DNA of 64,000 bases from Pedobacter panaciterrae (GTDB lineage Bacteria > Bacteroidota > Bacteroidia > Sphingobacteriales > Sphingobacteriaceae), in the NCBI RefSeq assembly GCF_013204795.1, contig NZ_JABMKW010000017.1:434001-498000 (forward strand), written 5' to 3'. Within the stretch, counting starts at the first letter, position 1; every line of letters begins with the position of its first letter. Both the position numbers and the translations under genes were made by a program. This document shows positions 1-7,553 of the stretch, in pieces. The notes below the pieces were generated by a model. It saw only the letters and a program-made list of their open reading frames with translations, was not told the DNA's origin and did no database searches.

Positions 1-133
1 TTGTGAAGTACAACAAGGAGGGGTTATGATCTTTAAGCCACTTCTGTTGCACAATTCCCCTCTTTCCCAACAGGAAATGCCCAGAAGAATTTTGCAAATT
101 GAATATGTCAAAAAAGAGCTGCTTAGCCCACTA
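1..133. other. Non-coding flank of IS remnant
   Basis: No credible ORF is visible. The stretch lies directly downstream of the transposase stop on the minus strand and probably belongs to the right end of the insertion sequence. The opposed A/C-rich and G/T-rich tracts around 15-25 and 55-62 could be part of an IS end, but I cannot define a terminal inverted repeat or a target duplication because the matching end is degraded. Confidence 0.3.
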
Positions 134-1142
134 TTAGAATGGCATTAGCAATAAAGCATATAGCTGAGTTAGCCTGTACAGAAAGAATTCTACATTTTTA
201 ACACCTCTGAATAGATTTCTAAAAGCCTTTATTTTTGCATTAAAAGATTCCGCCGAGGCATTGGTTGATATGTTATCAAAGTAATTCAATATAGTCTGAT
301 AATGGTTTTGTATAGACCTGGCAATTGTATTGAAAGCTTTAAATCCAGTTTGTCTTACTTTTTCATGCCATTTGGCCAGATTAGCTAGTCCAAAGACCTT
401 ATCTTTTGTATTTTCAAAGATCCGACTAAGTCCCATACTGAGTCCGCAGGCTGTTCTAAGATCAGGAAATCTTCCAAATAAGAGCTCTGTGCGATCCTTT
501 TGGCTATCTGTCCAGTCTGAAGGCTTTTTATACAGCACATATCTACTGCGGGCCAGCAATTGCTTGATGGTATCTCCATTGTGAAGTACTTCCGCTTGAA
601 ATGGACGACCAGTCTTTTGATTGTTCTATGGCTTCATTTTCTACATCCATAGCTTCCCACCTGTATTTGACCCGCATCTCTTGCAGTGCCTCCGTAGCCA
701 GCTTCTGTACATGAAACCGGTCAGTCACTCTGGTTGCCTGCGGAAAACAACGTTTGCAGATTAATTCCATATTACCTGCCATATCCAGAGTAACCTCAGC
801 CACTTTTTTCCTTGCTCTTTCCGAAATCCTTTGCAGTACTGAAATGACAGTTTGCGCTTTGGTACCTGCTACAATGGCAACAATGGCTCCTTTCGTACCC
901 TTTGCGGCTTTGTTGGTAAGGATGGTGTAAAGTTCACCATGGGACAGGCTGGTCTCGTCGATGGAAAGCTGTTCACCGAGGTTTTCTGGATATAACAGCC
1001 CTTTCTTTGCATGTGATTTCTGGTGCCAGCTTTTAAAATCACTTAGATAATCACGATATTGACGGAGCAGATTTTTTGCCTTTACTGCATAGAATGAACT
1101 GATAGCATCAACACTATTCGGGGCTGTATCGATTGATTTATT
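134..1142 (-). pseudogene. ISAon1-family transposase, catalytic part, frameshifted
   Basis: This is the DDE transposase of an ISL3-related insertion sequence of the type annotated in Bacteroidetes as ISAon1 family. The frame open from about 1142 to 600 reads through the typical blocks LSIDETSLSHGELYTILTNK, TLDMAGNMELICKRCFPQA and VTDRFHVQKLATEALQEMR. At about 600-615 it shifts, and the rest (LLARSRYVLYK, STNASAESFNAKIKAFRN) continues in another frame to the stop at 134. The DE and D motifs therefore sit on one fragment and the last E region (ASAESFNAK) on the other. No intact catalytic protein can be made without frameshifting, so I call it a pseudogene. Family recognition is from remembered motifs and is firm at the ISL3/ISAon1 level. 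Confidence 0.85.
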
Positions 1143-1470
1143 TTAAAAAAGCCGCGAATTCCCCTGTCATTCGCGTTCCCTTTTCTACTAAAGTCCAAGT
1201 CCGGTAAATCAAAGTAGAGGTCTCTGTATTGAGCCATCGGCGGCGTCGGATATGAAAAAACACCTTATGCCCCCGGATAGGAAAGTCCTGGATCACAATC
1301 TGAGGAAAAAAACCTTTGGACAAAACTTTAATCCCATCCCATTCCGATGGAGGAGTATTGACTTCTTCAAGTTCGATACTCCTTTGAATTCAAAATTCTC
1401 TAGTATAAAATCCGGCAGAAATAATCTGAGCAATGAGGCAGTAGCTGAGCTGATCTATCAAATTAACACT
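1138..1470 (-). pseudogene. ISAon1-family transposase N-terminal region protein, frameshifted
   Basis: In this IS family the N-terminal DNA-binding part is a separate small ORF just before the catalytic ORF. Here SKGFFPQIVIQDFPIRGHK and the basic block HIRRRRWLN end at a stop at 1138, overlapping the start of the catalytic frame. Upstream, the expected LFLPDFILENFEFK segment is present at about 1390-1430 in a different frame, so a one-base indel lies near 1384. Both parts of the element are thus damaged independently, which points to an old insertion. The exact start is not recoverable. Confidence 0.7.
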
Positions 1471-1778
1471 AAATTAGTGGATAAAAAAAAGAGATTGAAA
1501 GTTTCGAAAAACGATCAATCTCCTTGCGTACTCCAAAATTCTTATTTAACGAACTGCTTCAAAGGCATGAAGAACATGAGGGACATTTATAAAATTCAAG
1601 ACTAATAATACGAAAGCATCTTAAAATGACTATAAAATTAAAGTTCACTTAAAGTGTACTCGTCGAAAACCTTTGTCACACAGCTTCTTGAAGGATATGG
1701 AACGTTTAACCAACATTGCGGGTGGTTCTGTTTCAGATCCCCTTAGTAGGGACTGTAAGAAAAAATACCAGCAAGTCA
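1471..1778. other. Gene-poor stretch between IS remnant and small ORF
   Basis: No complete gene is visible. A plus-strand frame is open from 1625 to 1801 (59 codons, first ATG at 1697, containing MERLTNIAGGSVSDPLSRDC), but it lacks a convincing start and overlaps the end of the opposite-strand gene, so it is not called. It may be a gene remnant. Confidence 0.3.
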
Positions 1779-2072
1779 TCAGATTTCTTTCTCCAAATTG
1801 AGTTCTTTAAAGATTTCTTTGGTAATTATTTTTGTATTAAAAGCCAGATGCTCCCAATTACAATGCAAAATAGATATTGGATAGGGAATGCCCATTTGCC
1901 TCTTGGTCAAATCCATGCTAATTACCGAATTTGCCTTTATTTCCCTTTCTCCCTGCATCAAATTAAAAAGCCCTCTGGCGAATTTTTCATTAGACCCTAA
2001 ATAGAAGCTCGCATAAGTCTCTAAGCCCTTAATGGTCTTCATATTTAATGAAATTTCAAATGAAGTTTCCAT
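1779..2072 (-). CDS. Hypothetical protein, 97 aa
   Basis: I do not recognise a named domain. The 97-residue product has no signal peptide or membrane segment and ends in a Lys/Glu-rich helix (IITKEIFKELNLEKEI). It reads like a small soluble protein with the pattern FARGLFNLMQGEREI near residues 30-45. It stands alone between the IS remnant and the hsp20 terminator, inside the presumed integrated element. Coding status rests on the clean ATG start and protein-like composition only. Confidence 0.55.
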   Translation of the reverse strand: METSFEISLNMKTIKGLETYASFYLGSNEKFARGLFNLMQGEREIKANSVISMDLTKRQMGIPYPISILHCNWEHLAFNTKIITKEIFKELNLEKEI

Positions 2073-2082
2073 AACAATAGAT

Positions 2083-2111
2083 TAAAAAAAGAGCTACCAT
2101 CTAGGTAGCTC
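2083..2111 (-). terminator. Rho-independent terminator of hsp20
   Basis: GAGCTACC (2091-2098) pairs with GGTAGCTC (2104-2111) around a 5-base loop. On the minus strand it is followed by a run of T (2084-2090). It sits about 25 bases after the hsp20 stop. Confidence 0.85.
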
Positions 2112-2133
2112 TCGAAATTCATCTTTGAAGAAA

Positions 2134-2574
2134 TTATTTAATTTCTATCTGACGGCTTACTGTTTTTGCTTCTTCTCTTTTTGGAATATTGATCGCTAAA
2201 ACACCATCAGTATAACTTGCCTGAATGCCGTTTTCATCGGCACTTTCAGGTAAGGTGAAAGAACGGACAAAAGAACTATAGCTGTACTCACGTTTGGCGT
2301 AATTCCTTTCCTCTTGTTTGTCGTCTGTTCGTTGCTCCACAGAAATACTCAATACATTCCTTTCAAGGTTGAGCTTGAAGTCTTCTTTTTTAAGTCCCGG
2401 AGCCGCCAATTCAACATGATAATGATCGGCACTTTCACTGATGTTTGCAGCGGGCACGCGGGTTACCATGCGATCCGCAAAGAAAGTGTCATTGAAGATG
2501 GAATCAAAAACATCATTAAAGCTTGGCATTAATGAATTTCTCTTGTTTTCTGGATTAAATTTAACCAATGTCAT
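2134..2574 (-). CDS. Hsp20/alpha-crystallin family small heat-shock protein
   Basis: ATP-independent holdase that binds unfolding proteins in the cytoplasm and assembles into oligomers. The 146 residues have the usual layout: a short N-terminal arm with FNDVFDSIFNDTFF, an alpha-crystallin domain from about residue 38 to 135 including HVELAAPGLKKEDFKLNLE and DGVLAINIPKREE, and a short C-terminal tail. Length is normal for the class. It has an unusually strong Shine-Dalgarno (see 2581-2588) and its own terminator, so it is a single-gene unit. Its location between an IS and a toxin-antitoxin pair suggests that it travels with the accessory element; Hsp20 genes are frequent cargo, but here that is inference. 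Confidence 0.95.
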   Translation of the reverse strand: MTLVKFNPENKRNSLMPSFNDVFDSIFNDTFFADRMVTRVPAANISESADHYHVELAAPGLKKEDFKLNLERNVLSISVEQRTDDKQEERNYAKREYSYSSFVRSFTLPESADENGIQASYTDGVLAINIPKREEAKTVSRQIEIK

Positions 2575-2580
2575 GGGTTT

Positions 2581-2588
2581 TCCTCCTT
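2581..2588 (-). promoter_or_regulatory. Strong Shine-Dalgarno of hsp20
   Basis: AAGGAGGA lies 6-7 bases before the ATG at 2574. Most genes in this window have no comparable purine block, so this is a distinguishing feature of a gene needing high output during stress. Confidence 0.75.
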
Positions 2589-2846
2589 AATTGATTTAAT
2601 GATTAAAACTTATAATTAATTAAACTCTTTGAACTTTCGTTCGCCCATAATAATACAACATAAATGCCAAATGGATTTTTGATTAATGAGGCTGAAAAAA
2701 TTACAAGATCACTGAAAAATATTCAGTTTTTAACTGTCAAAAATTCCTAAATCAACTGAGATTTATAACCAAAATATGTTCTATTTATGTCTTGCCAGCA
2801 AACTAGTTGGGGAGTTAACCTATATATTTGTTTTAGAACCGGGGAG
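2589..2846. other. Intergenic region upstream of hsp20
   Basis: AT-rich DNA between the hsp20 leader and the stop of the AbiEii gene. It must contain the hsp20 promoter, but I see no good TAnnTTTG element and no CIRCE-type inverted repeat. Confidence 0.4.
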
Positions 2847-3704
2847 CTAATCGTGAAGGTCTCTGATGCCTTTCAGTAATTCCTGTAATGCTTTATATGC
2901 CCTGTTATAATCAAAGCCGCCTCCTGCTGACAAGGATCTGGCTAGATATGAATGCTCTTCATCCTCTAATTCGTTTTCTATGATCAGAATAGTTTTTTGG
3001 ATCGCTTTAGGATTGTTCTTTAACAATTTGGCAATATCTCTACCTAAAATTCTCGCACAAGAGGTGATAATGTCCCAGTCTTCGCCATTAACGATGTCTT
3101 CATGTTCATCATATAGTACTTCATATTTGAGCTCTATGTAGTTAGCTAGAATAAATCCCTGATCCCTTCCGTCTTTGTCATCTTTGTATTTTCTGTCGTT
3201 CCAGGCATATATCTTCATGAAATAGATGGCATGGATTGGCGCCACAGAGAAAGTTAAATCTTCTTCATCTATTTTGAAAGTGATAGTTTCCTCACGAACC
3301 TCCATGAATCCGGCAACATTCATGGACCGCATAAAGTCAGGTGGCCAGTCATATTCTCCTTCTTCATTTTGGATTTCGCCAAATGGAACAATATCTATTT
3401 CACAAATTTCTTTGTAAATCAGTTTATGTGTCACTTTTGTCGCCGTAAATAATCCCGATTTAAGTAATTTATCCAGCACTGATTGATAGACTCCCCACTC
3501 AGGTACGTATAACGCGAAATCCACATCTAGCGTTTTTGGCCCCGCACCCAGATGATACTGCCCATCTAATATTAAATCTCTTGCTGTTGCTCCGATCAAC
3601 ATAAAATCATATGCCTGATCTCCAAGAATTTCCTGGATATCTCTTATCACTTCTTTTAATTGATCCGGAATTTTATCTGTCGGTAAATTGTATGTACTCA
3701 TCAA
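2847..3704 (-). CDS. AbiEii-like nucleotidyltransferase toxin (type IV TA)
   Basis: Probable toxin half of a type IV toxin-antitoxin/abortive-infection module: a DNA polymerase beta-like nucleotidyltransferase. In the 285-residue product the motif GATARD (residues 38-43) matches the Gly-rich/Arg-Asp start of the AbiEii fold, and TLDVDF (58-63) supplies the paired acidic residues that bind metal. No membrane segment is seen. The start lies inside the end of the AbiEi-like gene (32-base overlap), the translational coupling usual for these pairs. Known AbiE systems stop phage spread or stabilise mobile DNA by reversible bacteriostasis; the exact target of this variant is unknown. A second start (ATG at 3701) is equally possible. 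Confidence 0.8.
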   Translation of the reverse strand: MMSTYNLPTDKIPDQLKEVIRDIQEILGDQAYDFMLIGATARDLILDGQYHLGAGPKTLDVDFALYVPEWGVYQSVLDKLLKSGLFTATKVTHKLIYKEICEIDIVPFGEIQNEEGEYDWPPDFMRSMNVAGFMEVREETITFKIDEEDLTFSVAPIHAIYFMKIYAWNDRKYKDDKDGRDQGFILANYIELKYEVLYDEHEDIVNGEDWDIITSCARILGRDIAKLLKNNPKAIQKTILIIENELEDEEHSYLARSLSAGGGFDYNRAYKALQELLKGIRDLHD

Positions 3705-4707
3705 AGATCTTTTGTGCGGTTTCTACTTTTCTACTGTCGTTGGACGTTATTAGGTCTGCATACGCCAGTATAGGAGGTACGGCATTTTTTCCGTCTATAA
3801 CTTTTGTAAATTGATAAAATTCATCACTCCAGAACTGTTTTAGCACCTCGATTTCATCTTTATCGTTGGCCTTTATCAATTTGAATGCTGACATCCATTT
3901 TTTATCGTCATCCTCCACAAATAAAGTTATTTTTTGTGGACTTAAATAGTTAGTATAAATGTTGCCAGCAGCTTCGCCTCCCCAAGCCGCTTTCATCTCA
4001 GTAAGGTCGATCTTTTTAAAGTCTTGTGACAGCTTATAAAATTTTGAATAGTAATTGCCAATCAGGAGCTTAGGCTTTAGCTGTTCCTTATATGCTATAG
4101 CCCATCTGTCTAGCAATTCCTTTTTATGATTTAATATCTTTTTGTTTCGCTGGCCTAAATGCACATATTTTGTGTTCAGCAATTCGTTCAAAATAACAGT
4201 AATAGAAGCCATTGATACATTGACCGCTCCCGCCATTTGTCGATAAGGTAAATTAATGAAATCTGGATCATTCAGAATTCCAAACAACAGTTTTACTCCC
4301 GTTTCTGTAAAGATCCGATTTGTTTTGTCTTTTGGAACGGCTGTTGCACCTTTTTGCCCTAAGTGCACAAGAAATATCTCTTCATCTACAATATAAAAGT
4401 TCCCTAGGCTGTCCATGTAATTTATTCCTGCATTCACCAGCTCATCACCAATGTTAGGGTAAATAACTGGTGCCATGACCAGCAACTTCCGTGAGTCTTT
4501 TCTGAAAAGCTTTAGAAAGGAAATGGTGTTATGTGATGCCTTAGATAAGTTTATTAAGTTGTATTCTCTTTTTTCTTTGTTGAAGAGTATCGTTATAATT
4601 CCTGAATGTTTATCCTCATCGAACTCTATTTTTTTTAGACTTAGACGTTCGGCCATACTTTCAGGCAGTTTAGCTGTAGCCTCTTCCCATAGTTTAAATG
4701 CATCCAT
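3673..4707 (-). CDS. AbiEi-like antitoxin / transcriptional autoregulator
   Basis: Probable antitoxin of the pair. The 344-residue product has a winged-helix segment in the middle (about residues 135-185, LPYRQMAGAVNVSMASITVI followed by a wing-like stretch) and a large C-terminal domain, the layout of long AbiEi-family regulators. I chose the ATG at 4707 (MDAFKLWEEATAK) over an upstream in-frame ATG at 4761. The upstream extension is hydrophobic and unlike a soluble regulator, and a perfect 15-bp inverted repeat lies between the two starts. In type IV systems the antitoxin counters the toxin's effect rather than binding it, and represses its own promoter. Confidence 0.75.
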   Translation of the reverse strand: MDAFKLWEEATAKLPESMAERLSLKKIEFDEDKHSGIITILFNKEKREYNLINLSKASHNTISFLKLFRKDSRKLLVMAPVIYPNIGDELVNAGINYMDSLGNFYIVDEEIFLVHLGQKGATAVPKDKTNRIFTETGVKLLFGILNDPDFINLPYRQMAGAVNVSMASITVILNELLNTKYVHLGQRNKKILNHKKELLDRWAIAYKEQLKPKLLIGNYYSKFYKLSQDFKKIDLTEMKAAWGGEAAGNIYTNYLSPQKITLFVEDDDKKWMSAFKLIKANDKDEIEVLKQFWSDEFYQFTKVIDGKNAVPPILAYADLITSNDSRKVETAQKIFDEYIQFTDR

Positions 4708-4726
4708 CGTTCTTATTTTATCAATA

Positions 4727-4741
4727 TTTACTGTCAGTAAA
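4727..4741. promoter_or_regulatory. Inverted repeat, candidate AbiEi operator
   Basis: TTTACTG-T-CAGTAAA is a perfect palindrome with 7-base arms and a 1-base centre, 20 bases upstream of the chosen start of the AbiEi-like gene. Known AbiEi proteins bind inverted repeats in their own promoter, so autoregulation here is a reasonable inference. Confidence 0.55.
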
Positions 4742-4761
4742 AACATAAATATAGTGAACAA

Positions 4762-5037
4762 ATTTGAATTAGCAAATTGTATTGCGAGAGGTTCCGATTA
4801 ATATTTGATTTCGTACAGAAATATCTCTAATTGCGTTTCATTGCAAAATTCTGAAGTACATCTACGAAGACTTCTTTCATAAAACTGTCGGCCGGAAAAG
4901 CGGATATTTCTGTATCTTTACAATAACCTGATCAGGACAATCAGGGTTTTTATTTCCTGCTGTTCCGCAAATATTCCGCAAGAAATTAAGAACGACTCGT
5001 AAACATTTGAAAAACTGACACTTACGACATTGAGCAA
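4762..5037. other. Gene-free stretch next to att site
   Basis: No supportable gene. This is where an integrase might be expected beside a tRNA attachment site, but I find only short open segments, the last ending FRKKLRTTRKHLKN before a stop at about 5014-5016. Any integrase must lie at the other end of the element or be lost. Confidence 0.4.
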
Positions 5038-5084
5038 ATGGCCTGAAAATCCATGTGTCGCCGGTTCGATCCCGGCGCATACCA
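5038..5084 (+). tRNA. tRNA-Phe-like 3' half (partial; attachment-site remnant)
   Basis: The sequence folds as the 3' part of a tRNA: anticodon stem ATGGC/TCCAT (5038-5042/5050-5054, one C-T mismatch), loop CTGAAAA with anticodon GAA (5045-5047), a 5-base variable region, a perfect T-arm GCCGG-TTCGATC-CCGGC (5060-5076), acceptor 3' strand GCATACC and discriminator A (5084). The D-arm and a 5' acceptor strand (GGTATGC expected) are absent upstream. A fragment starting at the anticodon stem is what tyrosine integrases leave behind when they insert into a tRNA 3' end. Confidence 0.75.
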
Positions 5085-5091
5085 CTACTTA

Positions 5092-5126
5092 GAAAAGCTC
5101 AATTTCGCTATGAAATTGAGCTTTTC
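5092..5126. terminator. Terminator of the former tRNA gene
   Basis: GAAAAGCTCAATTTC (5092-5106) and GAAATTGAGCTTTTC (5112-5126) form a perfect 15-bp stem around a 5-base loop, ending in a T-rich arm. It begins 7 bases after the tRNA fragment, so the fragment has kept the original host 3' flank. Confidence 0.8.
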
Positions 5127-5346
5127 CGCTTTTAAACACATATTTCCGCACTAATTTCAATGTCAATCTATTCGGACTTAGTTTATGAGTTAAAGCAGGT
5201 CTATTCTTTAATTCACTGGATCTATTGCTCGAACATTAATGACGCTTAATTTCCCGAAATTTAAATATAGTTATTACATTTAATGGTGAAAAGTAATTTC
5301 ACCCTTTCAAGATTTCCGCATTTCATACTTGCCTAGAAGATAAATT

Positions 5347-5949
5347 ATGGGATTTGACTTGATCCTACAGAATATTACTAAGTATATCCCACTCGATAGA
5401 ACAGAGGCTGACTTCTTTGTTTCTTTACTTCAATCAAAAACACTAAAAAAGAGAGATTATTTACTGCGCCAGGGTGATATTTGCAAGACCGAAAATTTTA
5501 TCATAAAAGGATGTTTCCGCGTTTACAGTATAGATGAAAATGGTGTTGAACACATTGTGATGTTCGGAATAGAGAGCTGGTGGATAAGTGATCTGTACAG
5601 TTTTTTAACACAAGCCCCTGCCGATTATTTTATTGAAGCTTTAGAAGACAGTGAAATTCTGCAAATCACAAGAGAAAATTTAGAGCGGTTGTATGAGAAG
5701 GTACCGAAATTTGAACGCTTCTTTCGGATTATTCTTCAAAATGCTTTTATAACCCAACAAAACAGGATCAAACAAAACCTTTCCAGCTCCGCTGAGGAAA
5801 GATATTTGTATTTCATAGAAAGATACCCTCAGATGGCCCAGCGTGTTTCTCAGAAACAGGTAGCTGCATATTTGGGCATTACTCCTGTCTTCCTGAGCAT
5901 GCTTCGCAGAAAACTGGTAAAAAAAGGTAATTTTATTAAACTAGTTTAA
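5347..5949 (+). CDS. Crp/Fnr family transcriptional regulator
   Basis: Transcription factor with an N-terminal cyclic-nucleotide-binding-type beta-roll (about residues 25-115, with the KKRDYLLRQGDICKTENFII turn) and a C-terminal winged helix (about 150-195, SQKQVAAYLGITPVFLSMLR). No cysteine cluster for an Fe-S centre is present, so it is not an oxygen-sensing FNR sensu stricto, and the effector is unknown. At 200 residues it is typical of the short Bacteroidetes class. It is followed after 44 bases by a DoxX gene on the same strand, a common partnership that suggests direct control. Confidence 0.92.
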   Translation: MGFDLILQNITKYIPLDRTEADFFVSLLQSKTLKKRDYLLRQGDICKTENFIIKGCFRVYSIDENGVEHIVMFGIESWWISDLYSFLTQAPADYFIEALEDSEILQITRENLERLYEKVPKFERFFRIILQNAFITQQNRIKQNLSSSAEERYLYFIERYPQMAQRVSQKQVAAYLGITPVFLSMLRRKLVKKGNFIKLV

Positions 5950-5993
5950 TTTTTAAAATCTAGCATTTCATTTCATTTGTAAGAAAAAACAGA

Positions 5994-6434
5994 ATGAAGC
6001 AGATGATTTTTAAAACAGACAACGATTGGACAGGACTAATCATACGTTTGACAATTGGATTGGTAATGTTTCCGCATGGGGCACAAAAAGTTTTTGGCTG
6101 GTTTGGCGGCCCAGGATTTTCTAAAGAGATGACTTTTTTTACCGAGACCTTGCATTTACCTTGGTTAATGGCTTTTCTCGTCATTTTTATTGAGTTTTTC
6201 GGTGCTATCTCGCTCATCATTGGATTTGCCACACGCCTGTGGTCAGTAGCTATGGTGATGCTTTTTATCGGTATCATTTTCACAGAACATCTGCAAAATG
6301 GGTTTTTCATGAATTGGTTCGGGAATCAAAAGGGTGAAGGGTATGAATATCATTTATTGATTATTGGTCTATCAATTACTGCATTCATAAATGGAAGTGG
6401 TAAATTTTCAATAGATAAACAAGTTACCACCTAA
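5994..6434 (+). CDS. DoxX family membrane protein
   Basis: Small inner-membrane protein of 146 residues with four hydrophobic helices (about 17-36, 58-78, 82-102, 118-136) and the DoxX hallmark RLTIGLVMFPHGAQKVFGWF in the first helix. DoxX proteins are linked to redox and thiol stress (for example complexes with superoxide dismutase in mycobacteria), but the biochemical role of this subgroup is unsettled. It is probably co-transcribed with the Crp/Fnr regulator immediately upstream. Confidence 0.9.
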   Translation: MKQMIFKTDNDWTGLIIRLTIGLVMFPHGAQKVFGWFGGPGFSKEMTFFTETLHLPWLMAFLVIFIEFFGAISLIIGFATRLWSVAMVMLFIGIIFTEHLQNGFFMNWFGNQKGEGYEYHLLIIGLSITAFINGSGKFSIDKQVTT

Positions 6435-6502
6435 GTTTAAAAATGTCCAGAACCGTGTAATTCAAGGCTTTGGTAAAGATTAAAAGCTGCCCCAAGTGTT
6501 AC

Positions 6503-6782
6503 TTATGCAGAAAGCTTTTTAAAACCATTCTCAATTACCTTAGGCAATTGAGAAATTGCCTTTTCAGGATTGTTTAATTCTCCTGCCCAACCTCTCCAGA
6601 TTACCTTTTTGGTCCTGCGATCAATCAAATCAATTATAATACTCACCTGCTTGACACCCACCTTCTGTTGTTCATTGCCCACATACACCGGAAAAGGATT
6701 ACGATAAGCATAATAATTGTGCCTGGAACAGGATCACAATACAATTACCACCCCCAGTATCATTAAAATTTGCTTTTTCATT
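6503..6782 (-). pseudogene. DUF4136-like lipoprotein remnant with in-frame stop
   Basis: From the ATG at 6782 the frame encodes a lipoprotein-like signal (MKKQILMILGVVIVL), then a TGA at codon 16 (6735-6737), then SCSRHNYYAY with the expected lipobox Cys, and finally VSIIIDLIDRRTKKVIWRGW, which matches the conserved C-terminal core of DUF4136 proteins. Only about 92 codons remain, where the family normally has about 180-200 residues, so an internal deletion plus a nonsense mutation are both likely. The part after the stop could start at a GTG (6688) but would lack a signal peptide. Confidence 0.65.
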
Positions 6783-6943
6783 GTTTTTCTATTTGTATGA
6801 AGTGGAAAAATATCCCATATCTTGTCTCATAGCCTATTATAATAAAGTGTGACTAGATGTTTGCAACACTCGCTAAATATTTGGAATATACAGTGATGGA
6901 AAAGATTAGTCACGGCTGAATTATCGTCATGCTAAATTAAAAA
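6783..6943. other. Short intergenic stretch
   Basis: AT-rich DNA between the lipoprotein remnant and the end of the AlkB gene. No terminator-like hairpin or promoter of note is visible. Confidence 0.3.
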
Positions 6944-7552
6944 TCAGATCACAACCCTGAAAGTTAAATTTACCCTTGGTTTCATTGGTTTCATCGACTT
7001 TGCAATCCTATGTTCCCAATTCATCTGCAAATCTCCCTTCATGACCATCAGTGCACCACTTTCTAAACGGATTGAATACTTTTCTCTGTGATTGCTCTTT
7101 CTGCGGATATCAAAACACCTCACTTGTCCAAAACTCACTGAGGCAATCACAGGACGTTTACCTAAGGCCTTTTCATTATCACTATGCCAGGCAACCGAAT
7201 CATTGCCATCACGATAATAATTCAACAACACACTATTGAACTGAACTCCCGCCGTTAATTCTACTTTTTGCTTAATCATTAACAGTTCCGGGGTCCAGAA
7301 ATTTGGCATAGATCTACTTAAAGAAGTGTAATCATAGGCTTCAGCATCTGCATACCAGGCCGTAAGTCGTGGTGTAATTACTTCCTTGTCATAAATCTTT
7401 ATTATCTTTTGGTTCCAAGGAGATTCCGCGATAAATTTCTTTAACAAAAACTCACTCTGAGTTTCGCTGAATAAATCGGGATGGTATTCCAACAATTCAA
7501 CAGGCAACCCTGAACTTTGGCCCGATTCTTTAAACAAACTGGTCTGCTCCAT
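6944..7552 (-). CDS. alkB: AlkB family alpha-ketoglutarate-dependent DNA repair dioxygenase
   Basis: Fe(II)/2-oxoglutarate dioxygenase that removes methyl groups such as 1-meA and 3-meC from DNA by oxidation. The 202-residue product carries the metal triad His123, Asp125 (WHSDNE) and His181 (WEHRIAK), the NYYRDG motif before it, and the 2-oxoglutarate-binding arginines in RVNLTFR (193-199). Length and spacing fit the compact AlkB/ALKBH2-like group. It starts one base after the stop of the upstream 152-residue gene, so the two are certainly co-translated from one mRNA. Assignment is firm; substrate preference is not known. Confidence 0.95.
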   Translation of the reverse strand: MEQTSLFKESGQSSGLPVELLEYHPDLFSETQSEFLLKKFIAESPWNQKIIKIYDKEVITPRLTAWYADAEAYDYTSLSRSMPNFWTPELLMIKQKVELTAGVQFNSVLLNYYRDGNDSVAWHSDNEKALGKRPVIASVSFGQVRCFDIRRKSNHREKYSIRLESGALMVMKGDLQMNWEHRIAKSMKPMKPRVNLTFRVVI

Positions 7553-7553
7553 A

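Noticed and set aside
1252..1605. 117-codon ORF on the plus strand
   Set aside because: It is antisense to the transposase remnant, and its composition (Lys/Asn/Phe-rich, no domain pattern) follows from the opposite-strand coding.
1625..1801. 59-codon open frame on the plus strand
   Set aside because: No start codon until 1697 and overlap with the 3' end of the opposite gene; possibly a remnant but not supportable as a gene.
4762..5037. Integrase gene next to the attachment site
   Set aside because: No frame of useful length and no tyrosine-recombinase RHRY-like motifs in this interval.
4877..5080. 67-codon ORF on the minus strand over the tRNA fragment
   Set aside because: It runs through the tRNA-like sequence in antisense and has no protein-like features.
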